From Micropterix aruncella (Eukaryota; Arthropoda; Insecta; Lepidoptera; Micropterigidae), in the NCBI GenBank assembly GCA_944548615.1, contig OX155973.1, forward strand, positions 4,565,155 to 4,629,154: a stretch of DNA of 64,000 bases. Reading direction: 5' to 3'. Position 1 is the stretch's first letter. Each line of letters starts with the position of its first letter. The notes beneath the pieces were generated by a model, which did no database searches, was not told where the DNA came from, and saw nothing but the letters and a program-made list of their open reading frames with translations. The position numbers were made by a program, and so were the translations under genes. Of the stretch, positions 9,412 to 44,400 are shown one piece after another.

Positions 9412-10164
9412 CTATTGTGCCGTGGATATTTTCAGGTTTCGCGATCTCAAGGCATGTGTCTTTGGGCTTGTGCGGTCACGGTAACTCGCAAAGTTGCCCA
9501 AATGAGCCACAGCTTCATTTAAATCTGTTTTTGTGGTAATGGTTCTGCGGGAGTCATCGGGAAAAGTCACCATTATCGAGCCATTGCGGCTCCACACCTT
9601 GTTACTTTGAAAATGCTGTCTGGCTTCGGAGAATAATTTCTGTCTCAGAGGCGTGAGAAATTTCGAAATAAGAAGTCTGGTACCTTTCAGCTGCGACTTG
9701 CTTGTCCATACCTGGTCTCGCTCCACCGTTCTCAGAAATTTTATCAGGATGGGCCGCTCCTTGCCGTTGTCAGCCTTGCGTTTTCCTATCCGATATGCTT
9801 CATCGATGGAGTTGATGGTAAAATTAGGAAGTTGGAGCTTGCTCGTAACTAGCGATGCAACTGTTGCGACGATATCTTCCTTTGCTTCCTCCTTGACGCC
9901 GTGGATAAGGAGCTGATTTCTTCTCGCTCTGCAGTCCATTTCGTCGATATGGTCCGTTTGCCTAGCGATTACATTGCGGAGAGAATCAAGCATGGACAGT
10001 GTATCCCTTTTGAAGGAGGCAAAATCTCTGCTGAGGGCCTCAAGGCTAGGGGAATTTTTTTCGCACTTTTCAGCTAAAGCCTCCTGCAAGCGTTTCTCGA
10101 ACTCAGCCAAGCGATCACCAATTTGAGAGTTGACACTTGATTCTGTCATTCTCATAAATCTCAC
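9412..10164 (-). CDS. ORF1-like RNA-binding protein of a non-LTR retrotransposon
   Basis: An intact 250-codon frame. Residues about 10-90 are heptad-rich and charged, consistent with a coiled coil for trimerisation. Residues about 95-220 hold an RRM-like domain ('RRNQLLIHGV', 'IDEAYRIGKR', 'RPILIKFL', 'WTSKSQLKGTRLLISKFLTP', 'NGSIMVTFPDDSRRT'). This matches the ORF1 architecture of L1/R4-like elements, which binds element RNA. No reverse transcriptase follows downstream on the minus strand; a second, divergent ORF1-like frame does. The segment sits inside a ~95-bp satellite array. Confidence 0.65.
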   Translation of the reverse strand: MRFMRMTESSVNSQIGDRLAEFEKRLQEALAEKCEKNSPSLEALSRDFASFKRDTLSMLDSLRNVIARQTDHIDEMDCRARRNQLLIHGVKEEAKEDIVATVASLVTSKLQLPNFTINSIDEAYRIGKRKADNGKERPILIKFLRTVERDQVWTSKSQLKGTRLLISKFLTPLRQKLFSEARQHFQSNKVWSRNGSIMVTFPDDSRRTITTKTDLNEAVAHLGNFASYRDRTSPKTHALRSRNLKISTAQ

Positions 10165-10499
10165 TGGTATTGCAAATGATAATTATATATGTTTATCCTT
10201 ATAAATCCTGGATAAAACACATATATTATGATGTTAGCAGTGGGAATGACCGACAGATATATTATTATTATTGTGTCTTCATTTACTGACTGTTCATTGT
10301 GTTGTTCACTGTCATGTTCACAGGTGTCCGAAATAACACATTATTCACGTTTAAACATAGAACGAATTATTTAAAATGAAAACTAAACCACTTTTTGTTG
10401 ATTCAATGGCATAATTAGACCCGAAATAGCTGGTAAATATTAAATTTTGGAAAAAAATAGCCAGAGAACTGAATGCCAATGTTGACAGTTTATCGCCTA

Positions 10500-11270
10500 C
10501 CCGGCTCTTGTATTGTTATATAAATCACCATTGTTTCTATGTTATTCACTTCACTTTCAAATAGTTCCTCTTCACTCTCTTTACCTAATAACTCACTTGC
10601 TCTTGTATTGTTATATAAATCACCATTGTTTCTATGTTATTCACTTCACTTTCAAATAGTTCCTCTTTACTCTCTTTACCTAATGACTCGCTTCCGCTTG
10701 TATTGTCACATAAAACATTTTTTTTCCTTGTTATTCACTTCACTTTCATATAGTTCCTCTTCACTCTCTTTACCTAATAACTCACTTGCTCTTGTATTTT
10801 TATATAAATCACCATTGTTTCTATGTTATTCACTTCACTTTCAAATAGTTCGTCTTTACTCTCTTTACCTAATGACTCGCTTCCGCTTGTATTGTCACAT
10901 AAATTATTTTTTTTTCCTTGTTATTCACTTCACTTTCATATAGTTCCTCTTCACTCTCTTTACCTAATAACTCGCTTGCTCTTGTATTGTTAAATAAATC
11001 ACCATTTTTTCTATGTTATTCACTTGACTTTTAAATAGTTCCTCTTCACTCTCTTTACCTAATGACTCGCTTCCACTTGAATTGTCACATAATTTACATA
11101 TTTTTTTCCTTGTTATTCACTTCACTTTCATATAGTTCCTCTTCACTCTCTTTACCGAATAACTCGCTTGCTCTTGTATTGTTATATAAATCGCCATTGT
11201 TTCTATGTTATTCACTTCTTTTTCAAATAGTTCCTCTTGACTCTCTTTCCTAATGACTCGCTTCCGCTTG
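10500..11270 (+). repeat. ~95-bp satellite array, main block
   Basis: About eight tandem units alternating two variants: 'GACTCGCTTCCGCTTGTATT' and 'AACTCGCTTGCTCTTGTATT'. Starts lie near 10586, 10684, 10779, 10874, 10970, 11066, 11160 and 11254, giving a steady ~95-bp period and a possible ~190-bp dimer. Open frames here (LLFTSLS...) are repeat artefacts. Confidence 0.88.
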
Positions 11271-11274
11271 TCTT

Positions 11275-11875
11275 CTTCTTCTCCGTCGTTCCCTCATTAC
11301 TAAGGATCGTGGCCACTAGACAACAGTTTGCCTACGAGGCTCCTCCACTTCGACCTGTCTTCTGCAGGGCGGGTCGCAGATTGTATTGACCCTTTTGTAA
11401 CTTCTTTGATTAAGTAGTTCCATCTGGCCGATGATCTGCCTCTGCTTCTTCTTCCTTCCATTTGACCCCCGGAAAGCATTTTCTCCAGATTCTCTGGGTT
11501 TCTCCTGGCAACATGACCGAAGAACTGCAGGACCCTTCTCGTGCATACGGTGGAGAGCCTCACTTGGATGCCGAGTTCTTCCAGGACAGATTTGTTGGTG
11601 CGGCGTACAGTCCATGGGATTCCTAGCATTTTACGCCAACACCACATCTCCAGTGCATCGATTTTGGTGCTTATCCGAGCCTTGAGGGTCCATATCTCCG
11701 ATGCATAGAGAAAGATCGAGAAAACCAGAGCTCGAACCAGCATGACCTTATTCCGCTTTCTTACAACCCGATTCTTCCACAGTCTTTCTAGCTTGCTCAT
11801 GGCCGATCTTGCCATCTGGCTTCTGCGTGAGATTTCCTTTTCACAGTTTCCGTTGTTGCATATCATGGAGCCCCC
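11275..11875 (-). mobile_element. RTE-like reverse-transcriptase 3' fragment inside the satellite
   Basis: The minus-strand frame 11300-11866 encodes the C-terminal RT/thumb block: 'KVMLVRALVFSIFLYASEIW', 'ALEMWCWRKMLGIPWTVRRT', 'RVLQFFGHVARRNPENLEKM', 'GRRSRGRSSARW'. Its 3' end on the minus strand is a GAAGAAGAAG-type tail (11270-11285). Palm-domain motifs are absent, so it is a 5'-truncated insertion. Satellite units resume at 11880. Confidence 0.85.
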
Positions 11876-11879
11876 TCTA

Positions 11880-12130
11880 TTTTAAAGCTTAGCTTCCGCT
11901 TGTATTGTCATATGAATTACATATTTTTTTCTTGTTATTCACTTCACTTTCATATAGTTCCTCTTCCCTCTCTTTACCTAATAACTCGCTTGCTCTTGTA
12001 TTGTTATATAAATCACCATTGTATCTATGTTATTCACGTTACTTTCAAATAGTTCCTCTTCACTCTCTTACCTAATGACTCACTTTCGCTTGCATTGTCA
12101 CATAAATCATAATTTTTAAGCGACTTCAAA
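11880..12130 (+). repeat. ~95-bp satellite array, right block
   Basis: Two to three further units (starts near 11886, 11983, 12078) continuing the array beyond the RTE-like insertion. A lone fragment is at 12725-12760. Confidence 0.8.
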
Positions 12131-12710
12131 AGAAGGAGGAGGTTATCAATTTGATTGCGTTTTTTTAATGTCATCTCAGAACTCCGTCATTTATGTACCG
12201 ATTTGGAAAATTATTTTATTTGAAAGGATGTAATTCCAGATTTGGTCCCATTTTTATAAAATTTTGTTCTGATTATGGGATCCACGAGGAATTGAGGAAA
12301 ATCCTCAAATATGAAGTTGAAAATGTATATATTGGTTCAGTTCCGATGATGAGTCATTTTTTATAGCAAGCATGACCTGATTCTACATCCAGGGTTGAAT
12401 TTCGACGAGGGGACTCCGCAACTGTCAACAGCACAGACACGAAGCGTTGTATACGCATTCAGTTTTGAAAGCTCGTTCTAAGTTTCACTATGACATAACT
12501 GCTGCAAATAGGGTTGGCTCCCGACAAGGGGACTCCTAAACGGTCAACAACATAGACACGAAATTTTGTATATGCATTTAATTACGACATCCCGTTCTAA
12601 GTTTCACTAAGACAGGACTGCGGCACCCAGTGTTGACTTCCAACGAAAGAACTCCTAATCGGTTAACAGCACAGCTTTCATAAAACTTTTTGGAGTCGGT
12701 TTTTTTTTTT
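12131..12710. repeat. ~120-bp tandem repeat, three units (inverse of 45605-46035)
   Basis: The units share 'GACGAGGGGACTCC', 'GTCAACAGCACAGACACGAA', 'TGTATACGCATTCA' and 'GTTCTAAGTTTCACTATGAC' at about 12390, 12510 and 12630. The reverse complement of the same unit forms the array at 45605-46035. The flanks 'AAGAAGGAGGAGGTTATCAA' and 'GGAGTCGGTTTTTT' are typical ends of a dispersed moth repeat. Confidence 0.7.
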
Positions 12711-13153
12711 AAATTTTGTCTATGATACCTATGCTATTCACTTTACTTTCGGATAGTAGGTACCATTTTACTGAATTCTTAGAAATAATTTGCATTGGTC
12801 GACATTTCATCTTCTAGTCAAATCTTCACGTCTTGTACATACGCGGTTCGCCCAAGGTTTTCTAAATTTAGTCGTGTGGGAGGATAATTTTCGGTCTTCA
12901 TTGAGTTTTTCAAAATGTCTAGTTCATCTACGGGTTCTTAAAGTCGTTGTAGTATGTGAAAAAACTAGCTGCGCTGCCCGTCGCTGACGAGTTCCCCGAA
13001 CTTAGGATGCCTCTTACTTTACGCGGTAAAATCCGTTTTTAATAATTCTGTTTATAATATTGAAATACACTTTTTATTTAAAAAGGTTCTAGATGCTAAA
13101 TAGAGACTGGCAAATTTTGAAATAACAACAATCCAAATTATTATTCAAAAATA
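12711..13153. other. Downstream flank of the glycosyltransferase; no gene recognised
   Basis: Short satellite remnant at 12725-12760, then unassigned AT-rich DNA. Confidence 0.4.
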
Positions 13154-13159
13154 TTTATT
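13154..13159 (-). promoter_or_regulatory. AATAAA polyadenylation signal of the GT49 gene
   Basis: A canonical AATAAA on the minus strand, 14 nt past the TAA stop that ends at 13173. A very short 3' UTR is implied unless a later signal is used. Confidence 0.5.
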
Positions 13160-13172
13160 TTTATCGTGGTTT

Positions 13173-37863
<24,691 letters not shown>

Positions 37864-38119
37864 TTTTCAGAATTTCTTAGCAGTAGACTGTTCTCAAACT
37901 CTTTCTAATACGATCTAATATTAAAACGGTTTACTTGATTTTGTACATATCAAGATGTGTGTTTGTGCATTTTATTTGGCTAACTCTATAACCCGGATTG
38001 CATAGTCTCAAAACTCAGATTGAGGTCTGCCATATTTGTTTATACACACTCAATAGATACCTAGACTTGATAAAGAGGTTTATGAAATCTAGGTCGACAA
38101 ACGTTTTGACGATTCATTA

Positions 38120-38395
38120 AAAAAAAGGTTGTGACACACCAAGACTTTACCGGCAAGTAGCCATGGACTAATTTGATCTGAACATTCATTTTATAAATAA
38201 AATCGGCACTCTAGCACTTGGCAAAAATTTCTGTTAATGCGGGGCAACGCTATGAAAATTCGAATATTGAACTCGCGTCATCTCATTCAAATTAAAAATC
38301 AAATTGCAAACGCGGGTCGCCTTGAGCTTTCGAATTCGAATTTCGAACGATCTACGCATCGCGGCGGTCGACGCTTTACTTTACTTTTCTTGATT
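38120..38395 (+). repeat. Helitron-like dispersed element, inverse of 49240-49475
   Basis: Starts with the shared head 'GGTTGTGACACACCAAGACT' and continues into 'GGCAAAAATTTC', 'CGCGTCATCTCATTCAA' and 'TTTCGAATTCGAATTTCGAA', which recur in reverse complement at 49240-49475. No C-rich tract. Confidence 0.65.
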
Positions 38396-38964
38396 GTTGA
38401 TTGATACAAACTATCTTTTAAAACTTATTAAATGCTATCGATCTTAACTTATTAAATGATAGCGATCCTTATTAAATGTAATTTATGTAGCACTCTTTGG
38501 ATGCTTTCTATTTTTTTTGTTTTCATATATTTTCGTTATTGAATTGGTGATTCTCTATGTTTTATCATTATTTCTGTTTATTTTTATTTTTCTAGTTTTT
38601 ATGTCTTTGTTATTTATGAATTTCTATGTTTTTTTTTCAATATTAGCTTTTTATAGACTTTTTTATAATTTGAAATGTAATTTTATTTGTAGAAATACTA
38701 ATTTTATTTGATACGTAATTTCTATACCCAGATCGGCTTTGAGAAAATATTTTTTTTTAATTTCTTATTTCTTTACAGGGGAGAGTCTAGTTTAGACGGC
38801 CCATAAAAAACATGTTTCTCATGTTTTTTTTAACCTAAACCTCCAGAATAGCTGAATAGCCTCAAATTGTTGTAAGACAATGTGAAAAAAAGACTACTTT
38901 TCTTTAAAGAAAACTTTCAACAGGTTTTTCTTAAAACCACCTTTTTAATTTTTGCTCCCGTAAT

Positions 38965-39600
38965 AAAAAAATCGGTTGTGTCAGCCCAAGACTTTCCCGG
39001 CAAGCAGATAACCCTAACCTAAAACCCCTCCCTTAACCACTCCTCCCCCCTTTTGACCCCTCACCCCACTCCCCAACTTCCACTCAACAACGACTTCCCC
39101 CTCTAGCCTACCCTTCCCCCCCTCAGCCTACCTCCCCCCCCCCCAACCCCCACTCCCTACACCCCCTTTAACTTACCCCCAAACAAACCTTCCGTGCCTA
39201 CCCTTCCCCTATCAACCCACCAACCTCCCCCCCTACCTCTTACCCCCTTTCTACCACCCTCCTTCAACTCCCCACTAAAACTTCCCCCTCCAACTACCAC
39301 CCCCTCCTCCCGCCTCTAACCCCCCCCCCCCCTCTCCCTGCCCTCCTCAAACTCCCCCTTTACCGACAACCCTTCCGACCCCCCCCCACAAATTCCCCCC
39401 AACCCTCCCCACCCTCTCTCTAACCCCCCTTAACTCACCCCCCATCACCCCCTCCCCTCGCCCCCCCTTGTCCTACATAACCTTTCCCCACCAACCTTTC
39501 CCTCCTTACCGCCGCAAAACCTCCCTCTCCATCCATCACTAACCCCCCCCCCCTCCCCACAATACCACATTCCACCAATAACCCCTTTTGTAATTGAGTA
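38965..39600. repeat. Helitron-like terminus with 590-bp C-rich tract
   Basis: Head 'AATCGGTTGTGTCAGCCCAA' and GACTTTCCCGGCAAGC, followed by the longest C-rich block of the window: almost no G on the plus strand, many runs of 6-12 C. A further poly-C pair follows at 39817-39853. It lies between the divergent GT49 and AGPAT genes. Confidence 0.75.
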
Positions 39601-39889
39601 TCTATTAAATCTAATCCTAAGCACTTGAGTATCTATTAAAATTTTCTAGTTAAGGCGAAATAGGAACCCACAGAAGAAGTAGAATATCATAAGAAGAATA
39701 ACATTTTCGTTCAGATCTTTATACATCCGAGTACTTTTTCTTCGAAGTCAAAGCATTCTACATAAGGTGGAATAGTAACCCACGGAAGAAGAAGAATATC
39801 GGAGGAGGAACAATATCCCCCCCCCCCATCCCATTAATCCCCCCCCCCCCCCCTTCTACCCTAGAACAAATCTAGTATTTTTGTAGTAT

Positions 39890-40865
39890 TTCCGTGGTAT
39901 TAAAATGGCTATTTTCCAATATGGTTTGTTTCTCGGCTAGCCTCGGGCAGCTCGACGTTATTATTAGATTAAAATGTATGTCGGTTTTTTTGTCGCTTGT
40001 ATTGCGAGATATTCAAACCAAAATTTAAAATGTGGTTTCGACCCTACGACGCATCTGGGTACCGTTTTAATTTCAAGTTCAATATTTCGAGATTGAGGTA
40101 TGTCAACCACAATTTCAACCACAATTTCACGATTTCAACTTTTCATGACCAAATGATTCTTGCATTCCAAATTTCAGCTCAATCGGATGAAGCGTTTCGG
40201 CACTATCGTGGAGGAATACACACAGACAACTAGAGTTGTCAACTACAACGGGCGAACCCGTCACCTCGGGAAGTTTTAACGAAGTAATCGTCTCCCGTGA
40301 AGTGAGCACAGAAGACTTAGGACAAAACAATCCACCGTCAAGCTCCGCCACCTGCCCGTCAGAGGCCAAAGCCTTACGGCGAGGCACCGGAAAAGGTACC
40401 CAGCGGGCAGCCTCTCCCCCTAACTACCAGTTTTGATAGTTATCTTCGTCTGGCTACCTACGTCCTCCCGACTGGTAACGGGTTCGAAGTCGTTGACGCG
40501 ACCTCTACCTGTTGTATTACAGAGGTAATTCAATTAGAATTTATCGCGGACCTGGGCATTCTTTGCCCGTAGTGCCACACGGGATCGAGTGGCCCAAGGT
40601 CATTTCAAGGGTGGATTGACAACAGGTCAACATCCAGCCCGGCGGCTTAGGAGATAGTGTATTTCTATAGTCTCCAGACCCCTTCAGCAATTAGTCAGAA
40701 TGCACAACCGATAGGCTTCGTCGCACGGTGGGTAAACCGCCCAGTGTCCACCTTCCACACGAAAAGGCTTCTGAATAGGAGCTGAATCGTGAGTTGAGCC
40801 GATCCGAGAACAAAGTGGATTTTGCTGCCCAAGCTGCACGAAAACGTCCACGATAAAAAAGACAG
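39890..40865. repeat. Two dispersed repeats in the GT49-AGPAT interval
   Basis: 39890-40225 is the 'CCAAATTTCAGCTCAATCGG' family with an 'ACACACAGACAAC' end. 40225-40865 is copy 2 of R-CAACGGGCGAACCCGT ('TCAACTACAACGGGCGAACC', 'GAGGCCAAAGCCTTACGGCG', 'CCACCTTCCACACGAAAAGG'). Neither is coding. Confidence 0.65.
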
Positions 40866-41292
40866 TCAAATAAGTTTAAGTTACTAATTAAAAATTAAAA
40901 CAAAGTACCCACATATGGTTTTTATCAACATTTTCCCTTAGTAGGCTTCGATTCCCCCGCTTTCCCATATAATTGACAGGCTTATAATTAGGAATATGTA
41001 TAGCAGAATCATTTGTAACAATCAGCCTCACAAGTACTGGCATTTGCCTGCAACTAGGCCTTAATTATTTATTAACACCAGTATTCAAGTGTCAAACATC
41101 CGTCATACATCACATTGAAAATTGAATGTCGACGTTATCAATAATTTGTTGACAATCGCTACGATTTCTATATAATATCAATTAGCAATATAAAGCCACA
41201 TTCTTACAAATATCTTACTCATTTTATAGTCAATACGGTCATCGGCTGGATGCTCGCAAAATAGTGTTGTTATCACTGATTATAATTTAAAA
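40866..41292 (+). promoter_or_regulatory. Upstream region of the AGPAT gene
   Basis: 430 bp of unique AT-rich DNA before the AGPAT start codon, free of recognised repeats, so promoter and 5' UTR probably lie here. A TATATAAT at about 41169 could serve as a TATA-like element, but nothing fixes the transcription start. Confidence 0.3.
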
Positions 41293-41483
41293 ATGTGGAT
41301 GTACGCATTTTGCCTAGTGATTATATCTGTTGGGTGCGTGATATTCAAGGCGCTGTTCTCGAAAGAGGACTCTTTCATCAACTTCCAGATAAAATACTTT
41401 TCACTACCCGTTTTGACTTCGCTGTTTAGTATCATCTGTATACCGGTGTTTTTGCTAAAGCCTGGTAGTGTATACAATTCTTT
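41293..41483 (+). CDS. Agpat: AGPAT exon 1: N-terminal membrane segments
   Basis: The ATG is followed by '[17 protein letters not shown]' and '[19 protein letters not shown]', two hydrophobic segments. Donor GTAAGT at 41484, phase 2. It is the only in-frame Met upstream of the first membrane segment. Confidence 0.88.
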
Positions 41484-44400
41484 GTAAGTACCTAGATATA
41501 GATTATGAATAACTATTAATTATTGCTATTTCAAATTGATAAAAATTAAATTATCTCGATTATATTATCTAATCAGGTAGCATAGTATTACTTCATGCGT
41601 GAGCGATTAATTCTTAACCTTAATCGCCGAAATTTTAAGTATATCGTTTATCAGTGGCGTAACTATAGAGCGGTAAGTATAGGCCCCCGGTTTTAAGAAA
41701 ATTTAGTAAAAATGGGTTTTTCAATGAATTCGCTACGGGCCTCAGATGGTATAGTTAAGCCACTGATCGTTATGCAAAAATTTGGTTGGAAAAGCAAGGA
41801 ACACTTACAGATAACCTGGAGAGATTAACACTTTCCAAAACTCGGATATATACAGTTATCTCTCTTGGCACCATAGTATGCTAACGGTCTCTATAGACAA
41901 GAGGAACTGCACAAGATAATCTAATTAATAGTTTAAAAAAACACTAAAAACACTCTTTTATAGATGCACGTAAAAACCACATCATCAGACCTTGAAACCT
42001 ATTCGTGGTCAAAGTTCATTCCAAGACTTTTCTAACAAGTCCAAACACAGCTATACGATGTTCCATCATGAATTTCCAGTTCATATCTTCCGACTCCATC
42101 ATCAGATCAGTTCGACAGTACCATATTATTGTATTGCCATCAGAACTACATACAGCTGCCAATTTTCATGACGCTACGATCCTTCGGAGATGGTTAAATT
42201 AGTTACCTTAGATTACATTACATACAGTGCGACCTAATAAAAGCGTGTTAAAAAGAATGGATAGCTGACTTGATCTTACATGTTTAATTCCAAGCGGTTG
42301 TCAGTAAAATCAAAAGTAGGCAAATACATCACGCACAGAGAAACAAATAAAGAAATTATAATACTATTTTTGAAAAAAAGTAGAGAAGTGGAGCTAGCAA
42401 CTCTGTAAATACGCTGCTTCCTAATATATAACCTTCTAGCCGTGTTCGGCCATAGCGACTGCATTGTAGATTCTAGTGACTTCATTGTGTTTTTTTTTAT
42501 TTTTATAAGTCATTGTTAGGGGTTTTGCTGGTGTGCCCTCAGGTGACTGATGTAGCCGATCTTGGCTTTGAATGTGCGTGCACATTTGGCGCAAGTCAAG
42601 AAACCATTGACGTAATTATACTTTATGGCCACCGGTGGTAGGGCCTTTAGCTCGTGGCGCTTGGCATCTAAGTCGAGCAGCCTCTTCTTTTCAAAATCAT
42701 GTACATTGCCCTGCACTAGCAGTCTCCATCCTGGGCGATCTTTCGCTTTACTCTCCCACTGAGAGGGTTCAATGTTGCACCTTTTCATATGCCTCTTCTG
42801 AGCATCCTTGTATCTGCGGAGCTGGCCGCCTTGTTTCCGCTTGCCGTTCTTTAGTTCAGAGTAAAAGATACGCTTTGCCACTCTCTCATCAGGCATACGG
42901 GAGACATGTCCGCACCATCTCAGCTGTCGTCGCATCATGTATGTTTTTATTCCGCTGACTTTAGCACGTCGAAGAACTTCCGTGTTCCTCAAACGGCCTA
43001 ATAGTCCAAGCATAGGGGCGGTTTCTAAGGAAAAAAATCCGGAAGTATTTTTCTCTACGGTTTTATATCTATTTTTGGATGCTGAATCCGTTTCCAACTT
43101 TGCGACCTCGCTAGAGGTGAGCTAACTTCAGGAATCGCGAAAAACCGCAAAAAAAAAAACATTTCATATTGTTTTTCGCTTATAATTCACGAATAGAGCA
43201 TTTTTTGATAACGACTATTTAAAATAAAATTAGAGTAAATAAAATTTCCTACAATTTACATGTTTTGACTTAATTTCTCAAATGTACCAAACCGCCGATA
43301 AAGCGCGCTCAAAAATGGGTTTTGTCACTTAGAGAAAAACGCAAAAAATTACATTTTGGAAGTGCGGTAGAGCCGCGCTATGGACTTTGTGTTATAAAAT
43401 GACCAATTTTGAGCGCGCTTTAGCGGCGGTTTGGTACATCCAAGGAATTAAGTAGGTATGTAAATATGAATTGTAGGAAATTTCGTCTACTATAATTTTG
43501 GACTGAATAGTCGTTACCAAAAAATGCTATATTCGTGAATTATAAGCGAAAAACTAAATGTAATGCATTTTTTACGGTTCTTCGCGATTCCCGAATTTAG
43601 GTGACCTCTGGCGAGGTCGCTAAGTTACAAATCGGATTCAGCGTCTAAAAATACATATAAAACCGTTGAAAAAAATACTTCCGGAAACAACACGTTTATC
43701 TCATATGCTTGGACTATAATGGTTTTATGCAGCTTGGGCCGGCTGGCCTGTTTGTGTTTTCTTAGGTCGGCTCAACAAACGGTTTGGCTCCAATCCGGTA
43801 GCTTCCTCGAAGAGGGACTATCCTGGAAGGACCGCTATGAACCCTGCCTGCGGCTGTTATCTGCAGTCGTAGACAGTGGGGCGGCGTCGACTACAGCGGG
43901 CGAACTTGTCACCCCAGGCTGGTACAACGATATGAGATCGTTCTTTCAGCCTTGGAATGAGCGTAGAAGACTTAGAGACAATACAAATCTACTGTCTAGT
44001 CTTTTACAATCTAGTTAGCTAGGCCATCACGCCCGTCAGAAACCGCCTTATGGCGAGGCACCGGGAAATTTACCTAGCGGTCAGCCTCTGACCACCAGTT
44101 TGGAAGGATATCTCCGTCTGGAAATATTCTGCAGGCGTAGACAGTTGTTTAAGTTCAATGTTAAAAGCCTTTTGATATACATTTAAAATACGTATTTTTT
44201 TCAGGAATGCTGCACATTACCTAAAGCACATATCATGGCTACTCGGAATTCGCTGGGAGCTAAGAGGAGCTGAAAATTTAGCTGAGCAAAGAGGGGCTGT
44301 GATCGTCGCTAATCATCAGTCAGGTTTCGATGTACTTGGTAAGTGATCAATCCCTTCGACACGTACGAGGAGAGGATGAATCACTTCAATATTACATCAT

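Noticed and set aside
10539..11253. Plus-strand proteins with repeated LLFTSLS...
   Set aside because: Translation of the ~95-bp satellite units.
42516..43097. Candidate host C2H2 zinc-finger gene
   Set aside because: The upstream '[10 protein letters not shown]' block and truncation identify a retrotransposon C-terminus.
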